Assembly (NCBI GenBank): GCA_903920415.1
Contig: CAIXMD010000519.1
Span: forward strand, 1-10,698
Length of the DNA: 10,698 nt
Reading direction: 5' to 3'
From: an uncultured Desulfomonile sp.
GTDB lineage: Bacteria; Desulfobacterota; Desulfomonilia; Desulfomonilales; Desulfomonilaceae
Positions 6,328-10,698 of this stretch are shown here, one piece after another. The first letter of the stretch is position 1. Each line of letters opens with the position of its first letter. The notes under the pieces are model-generated. The model searched no databases. It worked only from the letters and a program-made list of their open reading frames with translations, and was not told the origin of the DNA. Both the position numbers and the translations under genes were made by a program.

Positions 6328-7494
6328 GTGGCCATACCCTTTAGTTACGGTTTCCGTAACCTGTGGATCAGAAAATTCACGTCCGTTCTGACAGTGGGAG
6401 GCATGGCAATGGTGAGTTTCGTTTTCGCTGCCGTCCTTATGCTGGCTGAAGGCCTGGAACAGACCCTCATAGATACTGGATCGCCGGAAAACGTTATTAT
6501 TCTTCGAGGAGCGGCGGAAACAGAGGTTTCCAGCGTTATAGAAAGGAATTCGGCTGCCATTATAGTAGTTCAACCTGAAATCGCGCAAAATGCTTTAGGA
6601 GAGCCACTCGCAGCCAAGGAAGCACTGGTGCTTGTAACCCTTCCCAAAAAAGGTACAAACAAGCCGACGAATGTGGTCGTTCGCGGCATAGGTACACAGT
6701 CCAAGGCTCTTAGACCTCAGGTTAAACTTGTTGCAGGGAGGTACCCGAGTTCCGGTTCAAGGGAAGTCATGGCCGGTAAGAGCATATCCGATGCACTTAA
6801 GGACGGATCACAGGGAGAGACACTTCATTTCGCTCTTACTGATTGGAAAGTTGTAGGTATTTTTGATGCCGGTAAAACCGCCTTCAATTCCGAGTTGTGG
6901 ACTGACGCAGATCAGCTCATGTCCGCATTCCGGAGAAACAGCTACTCGGCTGTAATCATGAAGGTCCCTGGTGAGAAAGCGTTCCAAAATTTGAAGATAC
7001 GGCTGCAAAGTGACCCAAGGCTTACCATCCAAGTGAAACGTGAAATCGCCTTCTACAGGGAGCAGTCGGAAATAATGACCAAGTTTATCCGAATATTAGG
7101 CCTTGCAATGACCATTTTCTTCAGCGTGGGCGCCATCCTGGGCGCCATGGTTACCATGTACACGGCTGTGGCCAACCGAACACGGGAAATAGGCACTCTA
7201 AGGGCTCTTGGTTTCAAGAAGGGGAATATACTGACGGCATTTTTGATGGAGTCGCTTCTTCTCGGAATAATTGGCGGTTCAGTAGGTGTGGCAGGAGGGG
7301 CTCTCCTACAGTTCCTGACTATCTCCACGATGAACTGGGAAACCTTTTCCGAACTGGCATTTGGGTTCAAACTTACCCCCACAATCGCATTTTGTACAGT
7401 GGGATTCGCATTTTTTATGGGGCTGTTCGGCGGACTTCTCCCAGCATGGAGGGCGGCCAGCCTCAAAATAGTGGATGCTCTTCGTTACGGCTGA
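6328..7494 (+). CDS. ABC transporter permease, FtsX/LolC/MacB type, 388 aa
   Basis: An inner-membrane permease of the type VII ABC class (MacB, LolC/E, FtsX), which uses ATP to move substrates such as lipoproteins, peptides or drugs across the envelope by mechanotransmission. One helix lies at about 17-40, then a large periplasmic domain (about 42-250), then three helices at about 255-282, 303-330 and 350-372: the standard four-helix plan. The cytoplasmic coupling segment NRTREIGTLRALGFKKGNI (283-301) contacts the ATPase in this family, and PAWRAASLKIVDALRYG (372-388) is the usual end. The start is GTG at 6328: an in-frame TGA at 6319-6321 excludes anything longer, and the next Met lies inside the first helix. 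No ATP-binding or membrane-fusion gene is adjacent, unlike most such permeases, so the ATPase is encoded elsewhere. Confidence 0.93.
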   Translation: MAIPFSYGFRNLWIRKFTSVLTVGGMAMVSFVFAAVLMLAEGLEQTLIDTGSPENVIILRGAAETEVSSVIERNSAAIIVVQPEIAQNALGEPLAAKEALVLVTLPKKGTNKPTNVVVRGIGTQSKALRPQVKLVAGRYPSSGSREVMAGKSISDALKDGSQGETLHFALTDWKVVGIFDAGKTAFNSELWTDADQLMSAFRRNSYSAVIMKVPGEKAFQNLKIRLQSDPRLTIQVKREIAFYREQSEIMTKFIRILGLAMTIFFSVGAILGAMVTMYTAVANRTREIGTLRALGFKKGNILTAFLMESLLLGIIGGSVGVAGGALLQFLTISTMNWETFSELAFGFKLTPTIAFCTVGFAFFMGLFGGLLPAWRAASLKIVDALRYG

Positions 7495-7822
7495 TATTAA
7501 GTTCCCTTCAAAACAATAACTTGTGTATGCCATAATTACCGGCGCATCCCATCGGCAATGGACTACAAGACCTGTCTTCGCTACCGCGACCCGCAGGCAA
7601 CTGCATCAAATGATTTTCATGGTTTATAGCCGTTCATCCATAGCTTTCAGACTTGGAAATAGTAAATGGCCTCGAGGTATGTCGCGAACCAGGCCTGGCC
7701 ACTGGCTGCGGTCCCTTTCCAAGGATGGTGTTTGCTTATTTGGGCCAGGGATGGAGCAATCGTCTTCTGGGGGGGCCGGGCTCAACCGGCTGTTCCTACC
7801 CCTATCGAAGAATTCTCCCATG
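7495..7822. other. 328-bp convergent gap with no confident gene
   Basis: Lies between the 3' ends of the ABC permease and yggU. Frames are open on both strands, none with a recognisable domain, and no terminator hairpin with a U-tract was found. The most arguable frame, on the minus strand at 7624-7821, is listed separately. Confidence 0.5.
7624..7821 (-). CDS. doubtful 65-aa hypothetical protein downstream of yggU
   Basis: The ATG begins 1 nt after the yggU stop on the same strand, with a weak GGAAG about 8 nt upstream, so it could be a third cistron of the yggT-yggU unit. The peptide is hydrophilic and rich in Pro, Arg, Ser and Gly, with no signal peptide, membrane segment or known motif. 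Opposite-strand frames over the same bases are equally open, so the coding case is weak. Confidence 0.2.
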   Translation of the reverse strand: MGEFFDRGRNSRLSPAPPEDDCSIPGPNKQTPSLERDRSQWPGLVRDIPRGHLLFPSLKAMDERL

Positions 7823-8131
7823 TCATGCTTCCACGCGCTCCCTGGCCGCAGCCGAATCCATCCCCCGCACCAACACGGCTTTGTCCCTGGATTGATACCC
7901 CGAGATGATGGTCAAGGATGAAGAAGGGACACCAAGTTTCTTGCCGAGAAATTTGAGGAGATCCTTATTGGCGCGGCCTTCCACCGGTGGTGCGGTGAGC
8001 TTTACCACAATGCGATCCCCCGTGCCTGTGGATAGGGCATTCCTCGACGCGCCGGGCCTTACCCGCACTAGAATAACCACTCCATCCGTATGATCCCTGA
8101 GGTACATAGGGAGACAAGGCCTGTAGAGCAC
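7823..8131 (-). CDS. yggU: DUF167 / YggU family protein, 102 aa
   Basis: A small cytoplasmic protein of the widely conserved DUF167 family, whose molecular role is not established. The domain fills the chain: VRVRPGASRNAL (22-33), the signature LTAPPVEGRANKDLLKFLGK (45-64), and SGYQSRDKAVLVRG (77-90). The GTG at 8131 is used because AAGG lies 4-5 nt upstream and 12 bp after the yggT stop. An ATG at 8107 would drop eight residues but is preceded by pyrimidine-rich sequence without a ribosome site. The position directly after yggT is the classic pairing seen in many bacteria and supports both calls. Confidence 0.93.
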   Translation of the reverse strand: MLYRPCLPMYLRDHTDGVVILVRVRPGASRNALSTGTGDRIVVKLTAPPVEGRANKDLLKFLGKKLGVPSSSLTIISGYQSRDKAVLVRGMDSAAARERVEA

Positions 8132-8143
8132 CGCGCCCTTCGC

Positions 8144-8443
8144 CTAATGAAAGCTCAATGCGATCTGGTGCAGCGTCTTTACAAGAAATTGCTGAAGGAA
8201 GACGATTGCGAGCAGGACAATTATGGGTGTGAAATCGATACCCATCGCGGGAATGGGAAGGGTGCGGCGCACAAACGCGAACACGGGCTCAGTGACGCTG
8301 TAAAGGAAACGCACGATGGGGTTGTAAGGATCTGGATTCACCCACGTAATCAATGCGGATATGATGACGATCCACATGTAGATACTCAGGACAATGTCCA
8401 GCACACCGGCCACGGCGCTAATCAGATTACCGAAAACGAACAT
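8144..8443 (-). CDS. yggT: YggT family integral membrane protein, 99 aa
   Basis: A small inner-membrane protein of the YggT family, related to plant CCB3/YLMG and the cell-division-linked YlmG of Gram-positive bacteria; its precise job is unknown. It has two hydrophobic helices (about 6-34 and 71-90) joined by the conserved loop NPIVRFLYSVTEPVFAFVRR (41-60), then LPIPAMGIDFTPIIV with the family's D-x-TPI core. The length matches single-repeat members. The ATG at 8443 has only a weak purine stretch upstream. It heads the yggT-yggU unit, with 12 bp between the genes. Usual companions (proC, yggS, divIVA) are absent from the window. Confidence 0.93.
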   Translation of the reverse strand: MFVFGNLISAVAGVLDIVLSIYMWIVIISALITWVNPDPYNPIVRFLYSVTEPVFAFVRRTLPIPAMGIDFTPIIVLLAIVFLQQFLVKTLHQIALSFH

Positions 8444-8498
8444 ATTCTTAGCTCTCTTTTGAATGCCGACGTCGTAGGCTGAACCTTAGTCCAGTCAA

Positions 8499-8528
8499 GG
8501 ATGCCGGCCCTCACATGGGCCGGCATCC
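8499..8528. repeat. perfect 12-bp stem hairpin between yggT and HU genes
   Basis: GGATGCCGGCCC (8499-8510) and GGGCCGGCATCC (8517-8528) are perfect inverted copies around a 6-nt loop TCACAT. The stem is very GC-rich. No clear U-tract follows on either strand, though the plus side continues CTTCTT. It may be a transcription block, an mRNA 3'-end stabiliser, or a dispersed palindromic repeat. Confidence 0.65.
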
Positions 8529-8630
8529 CTTCTTGCTCAAATTACAGGGTAAGGGAATTCCCCTATCAGGAATCTGTTTCCCCTTTCAGACTTGTCGTCG
8601 TGGTCATAATCTCCCAGAAAGAGAGGACAT

Positions 8631-8656
8631 AACAAAACATGGGGAACACCCCCACG
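8631..8656 (-). terminator. Rho-independent terminator of the HU gene
   Basis: On the minus strand, CGTGGGG-GTGTT-CCCCATG forms a 7-bp stem with one G-U pair (8638-8656), followed at once by TTTTGTT (8631-8637). It lies about 60 bp past the HU stop codon, as expected for an abundant monocistronic HU transcript. Confidence 0.6.
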
Positions 8657-8715
8657 GAAAATCATTCACAACATCTGCCATCCTGCACAGGTTGCACAAG
8701 AAGCGCGAAGAAAGC

Positions 8716-8988
8716 TTACTTTACGGCTTCCTTGAATGCCTTTGCCGCCGTAAATTTAGGGGCCTTTGTCGCCTTGATTTTGATCTTCTTCTTCGTACGC
8801 GGGTTTATCCCCGTACGAGCGGCGCGCTGCACCACGGAAAACTTGCCGAAACCCGGTACTGAAATCTGCTCTCCCTTGACCAACTCTTCCCTGATCACGC
8901 CGAAAACCATTTCAAGTGCTTCGCCAGCTTGTTTCTTTGTGGTTTCGCCCTTTTTGGCAAGCCTATTTACAAATTCAGCTTTAGTCAT
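8716..8988 (-). CDS. HU/IHF-family nucleoid DNA-binding protein, 90 aa
   Basis: A basic histone-like protein that binds and bends DNA as a dimer in the nucleoid. The 90-residue length is exactly that of HU. The N-terminal helical part (MTKAEFVNRLAKK, GEALEMVFGVIREEL) is followed by the family signature GFGKFSVVQRAARTGINP (46-63), which leads into the DNA-binding arm. The intercalating Pro is at 63 in GINPRT. The arm is lysine-rich (KKKIKIKATK), and the chain ends KAFKEAVK. The start is fixed by AGAGGAGGG just before the ATG at 8988; longer readings lack this. Its own promoter and terminator are visible, and it is divergent from the ferredoxin. The sequence favours HU over IHF, though the two cannot be fully separated by eye. 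Confidence 0.96.
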   Translation of the reverse strand: MTKAEFVNRLAKKGETTKKQAGEALEMVFGVIREELVKGEQISVPGFGKFSVVQRAARTGINPRTKKKIKIKATKAPKFTAAKAFKEAVK

Positions 8989-9042
8989 GTTCCCTCCTCT
9001 ATCAGTCTTTTTCAGGTTTGGCTTCTCCAGTAGTGATATAAC

Positions 9043-9072
9043 TGTATAGACAACGTAATGATGTTGAGTCAA
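9043..9072 (-). promoter_or_regulatory. likely sigma-70 promoter of the HU gene
   Basis: On the minus strand, TTGACT (9067-9072) and TATACA (9043-9048) are 18 nt apart, close to consensus. The transcript would begin near 9036, giving a leader of about 50 nt before the HU start. Confidence 0.55.
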
Positions 9073-9093
9073 GCAGATAATAACGGTTGACTC
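9066..9093. repeat. mirrored TTGACTC boxes between HU and ferredoxin genes
   Basis: GAGTCAA (9066-9072) and TTGACTC (9087-9093) are perfect 7-bp inverted copies 14 nt apart. Each contains a TTGACT, reading outward toward HU on the minus strand and toward the ferredoxin on the plus strand. This suggests back-to-back -35 boxes, or a palindromic operator covering both. On the ferredoxin side the hexamer 17 nt downstream is TAATGC (9110-9115), a weak -10. Confidence 0.5.
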
Positions 9094-9170
9094 GAAAAAC
9101 CGGAAGATGTAATGCTCACTGGACCACGTTTTAAATTTTCCTCAAAAGAATAATAGTGAAAGGAGAGACA

Positions 9171-9365
9171 ATGGCTAAGACAGTTGTCATCGACATTGAG
9201 GCCTGCAGCGGCTGCGGGACTTGCGCCGCTATCGCGGAAGATTGCTTCGCACTGAATGAAGAGACGGAAAAGGCTTATTTGACGGATCAGAGTGCATGCT
9301 CCGAGGACGATATCCAGGAAGCCATGGACACGTGTCCTGAAGAAGCCATAAGCTGGCAGGAATAA
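9171..9365 (+). CDS. small single-cluster ferredoxin, 64 aa
   Basis: A soluble, acidic electron carrier with one [4Fe-4S] (or [3Fe-4S]) cluster, similar in size and layout to ferredoxins of sulfate-reducing bacteria. Cluster ligands are C12, C15 and C18 in CSGCGTC, with C54 followed by Pro (TCPEEAI). Only one such set is present, so this is not a 2[4Fe-4S] protein. Two further cysteines, C25 and C43, lie outside the motif. In Desulfovibrio gigas ferredoxin two extra cysteines form a disulfide, but their alignment positions differ from these. The ATG at 9171 has AAAGGAGAG just upstream. The gene is alone on its strand, divergent from HU, with no adjacent oxidoreductase to identify a partner. 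Confidence 0.95.
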   Translation: MAKTVVIDIEACSGCGTCAAIAEDCFALNEETEKAYLTDQSACSEDDIQEAMDTCPEEAISWQE

Positions 9366-9463
9366 GATAGGTAGAATTATTTCAAAACCCCCAAACCCTC
9401 TTGCTCTGCCGTCTCCCACCAGGTGAGAGGAAGATACACCCGTAAATCTTGCCCATTACCTCC

Positions 9464-9500
9464 CCCCTCCCTTGATGGGAGGGGTCAGGGGAGGGTGAAT
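9464..9500. repeat. C-rich/G-rich palindromic element with G-quadruplex pattern
   Basis: CCCCTCCC (9464-9471) and GGGAGGGG (9477-9484) form a perfect 8-bp stem around TTGAT. The right arm continues into a second G-run block to give GGGAGGGGTCAGGGGAGGG (9477-9495), four G-runs with loops of 1, 3 and 1 nt. Outer arms TTACC (9456-9460) and GGTGAA (9494-9499) are also nearly complementary. It resembles dispersed intergenic palindromic repeats of bacterial genomes. Only one copy is in this window. Confidence 0.6.
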
Positions 9501-9601
9501 CCCATAGGGTATGTAGTCATTCTGACTGAAATTTCTGGAATCCCTCTCTGTGGTGTTTTGATCCAATCATGCTACGATTATCTCGCCCCGTAAATCCCCA
9601 G

Positions 9602-9607
9602 GAGGCT
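9602..9607 (+). promoter_or_regulatory. ribosome binding site supporting the GTG start of the YkgJ-like gene
   Basis: An AGGAGG-type site (within CCAGGAGG) lies about 7 nt before the GTG at 9613 and decides in favour of that start. Confidence 0.7.
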
Positions 9608-9612
9608 CCCAC

Positions 9613-10221
9613 GTGTTTTCAGGTGAAGAGCTGATACCACGCTTGAAAGACCTGTACCGGATGATGGATTCTACCTACGCCGACGCGGCGAAGGGGGCGG
9701 GTTTTTCCTGCAAGGGCTGCGACGGGGTGAAATGCTGCACAGTGGACTTGGCTCTCCATGCATACAGGGAAATGCTCTACCTGAGGCATGGTTTCCACAC
9801 CCTGTCCCCGGCCTTGCAAACTGAAATCATCCTCCGCTGCAGAATAATCATAGGGGAAAAGAGACGGAACCCCTTGGGCCGGGTGTACAGGAACGCGGTG
9901 TGCGTCCTGAATTTCAACGGGCTTTGTTCCCTCTACGAGTACAGGCCCATGATTTGCCGCCTGGCAGGAATAGGCCATTTCTTTGTGCGCCCCGACGGTA
10001 CCCGGATAGCCGGCCCTGGATGCTTAAGATTTCAAACAGATTGCGTGGGCAGAGATTCGTACCCACTGATCGATAGGACCCCATTCTACAAGGAGATGGC
10101 CGAGATGGAGATGGATGTGGTCCGGGCAAGGGGAGAACGTACCGAAGCGTCTACCGTGGCAGAGGTTATCGAATCGGCCGGGAAAGGGCGCAAGAGGGCG
10201 CGCGGTAACAGGAGTGATTGA
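9613..10221 (+). CDS. YkgJ-like CxxCxxxxCC cysteine-cluster protein, 202 aa
   Basis: A cytoplasmic protein of the YkgJ family (zinc/iron-chelating, Fe-S oxidoreductase-like). The biochemical function is not established; metal binding is inferred from the cysteines. The first group is C33-x2-C36-x4-C41-C42 in FSCKGCDGVKCC. The second is C97, C105 and C115 in CVLNFNGLCSLYEYRPMICR, which includes the family's Y-x-x-RPxxCR motif. C137 in GPGC completes the set, with another Cys at 144. A basic tail (KGRKRARGNR) ends the protein. The start is GTG at 9613. The gene lies 9 bp before miaA on the same strand, so the two are probably co-transcribed. The pairing with a tRNA-modification gene may be coincidental. 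Confidence 0.9.
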   Translation: MFSGEELIPRLKDLYRMMDSTYADAAKGAGFSCKGCDGVKCCTVDLALHAYREMLYLRHGFHTLSPALQTEIILRCRIIIGEKRRNPLGRVYRNAVCVLNFNGLCSLYEYRPMICRLAGIGHFFVRPDGTRIAGPGCLRFQTDCVGRDSYPLIDRTPFYKEMAEMEMDVVRARGERTEASTVAEVIESAGKGRKRARGNRSD

Positions 10222-10230
10222 TTTTCCCCC

Positions 10231-10698
10231 ATGATGGACCAGGATAAACCGAACATAATCATTATTGCGGGTCCCACCGCATCGGGCAAGACCGCGGTGG
10301 GTCTGGAATTGGCCGAAAAGTTTTGCGCTGAGATCATATCAGCGGATTCTGTCCAGGTGTACCGCCGCATGGATAGAGGTTCTGCCAAGCCAACCATTGA
10401 AGAGAGAAGACGGGTGCCCCACCACATGATCGACATACGGGATCCCGATGAATATTTTTCAGCGGGAGATTACGTGAGAGAGGGGCGAGAATCCATAGAA
10501 AAGATTCTTGAAAAGGGCTTGATTCCCCTTGTGGTCGGAGGAACAGGGATGTATATTCGGTTGCTGCTTGGGGGCATCGTCGATTCATCCCCTTCGGACA
10601 TGGGATTACGTGAGAAACTCAAGCAGGAAGAGGAAGACAGCGGGCCTGGCACCCTTTTTGAGAGGCTGGTTCGAGTCGATCCAGAGTCTGCGAGACGG
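10231..10698 (+). CDS. miaA: tRNA dimethylallyltransferase MiaA, N-terminal part (156 aa, cut by window edge)
   Basis: Transfers the dimethylallyl group to N6 of A37 in tRNAs reading UNN codons, the first step toward ms2i6A. The P-loop GPTASGKT is at 14-21. SADSVQVYRRM (37-47) holds the conserved Asp and the DSxQVY motif that contacts tRNA. HHMID (64-68) and GGTGMYIRLLLGG (103-115) are the next family blocks. The frame is open to the last base; MiaA is normally about 300 residues, so roughly the C-terminal half is missing here by window position, not by mutation. Two adjacent ATGs (10231, 10234) compete; a GGAG at 10211-10214 is 16-19 nt upstream, longer than ideal. The gene follows the YkgJ-like gene by 9 bp. 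Confidence 0.97.
   Translation, partial: MMDQDKPNIIIIAGPTASGKTAVGLELAEKFCAEIISADSVQVYRRMDRGSAKPTIEERRRVPHHMIDIRDPDEYFSAGDYVREGRESIEKILEKGLIPLVVGGTGMYIRLLLGGIVDSSPSDMGLREKLKQEEEDSGPGTLFERLVRVDPESARR

Noticed and set aside
7495..7640. possible tRNA or small RNA gene after the ABC permease
   Set aside because: I could not find a cloverleaf, a GTTCGA-type T-loop or a CCA end; no stable fold stands out.
7523..7921. 132-codon plus-strand frame in the gap after the ABC permease
   Set aside because: No domain, no ribosome site, composition of a random frame, and it runs antisense into the well-supported yggU gene.
8090..8482. 130-codon plus-strand frame opposite yggT
   Set aside because: Antisense to yggT, which has membrane helices and family motifs; the His- and Asp-rich peptide is a shadow.
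9087..9171. second promoter candidate for the ferredoxin around TAATAG at 9151
   Set aside because: The hexamer is too close to the ribosome site and no -35 box lies at a normal distance.
9069..9419. 116-codon minus-strand frame across the ferredoxin gene
   Set aside because: Antisense to the ferredoxin and covering both the HU and ferredoxin promoter region; no family resemblance.

Overview
The window looks like chromosomal DNA of an anaerobic bacterium, most likely a deltaproteobacterium (Desulfobacterota). This is an inference from gene content: a small single-cluster ferredoxin like those of sulfate reducers, a YkgJ-type Cys-cluster protein, an orphan TAXI receptor, an acetyl-CoA acetyltransferase, and short operons with strong AGGAGG ribosome sites. 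Nothing in the sequence fixes the species. I see no rRNA, tRNA, CRISPR array, transposase or phage gene.

Left third (about 1-3050): three minus-strand genes, each apparently its own unit: a 12-TM MFS transporter, a small proline-rich lipoprotein with a near-consensus sigma-70 promoter, and an exported CAP/SCP-domain protein. To their right is about 400 bp with no convincing gene, apart from a weak 58-codon reading frame.

Middle (about 3100-7500): four plus-strand genes: an exported TAXI-family solute receptor without its TRAP permease, a thiolase with all catalytic residues, LipB octanoyltransferase, and an FtsX/LolC/MacB-type ABC permease without an adjacent ATPase. Between the receptor and the thiolase, a 25-codon frame starts on the receptor stop codon and encodes little more than a signal peptide. 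The four genes share a strand, but their functions do not obviously form one pathway.

Right third (about 7500-10698): a minus-strand yggT-yggU pair, then an HU-like DNA-binding protein with a likely terminator, then a ferredoxin transcribed divergently from HU. The HU/ferredoxin intergenic region carries two mirrored TTGACT boxes. A C-rich/G-rich palindromic element with a G-quadruplex pattern separates the ferredoxin from a YkgJ-like protein. That protein is followed after 9 bp by miaA, which runs off the right edge.

Most of the window is ordinary housekeeping and transport DNA. I did not find a clear undescribed system. The best leads are the mirrored HU/ferredoxin promoter region, the signal-peptide-only frame, the ferredoxin with relocated non-ligand cysteines, and the orphan transport components.
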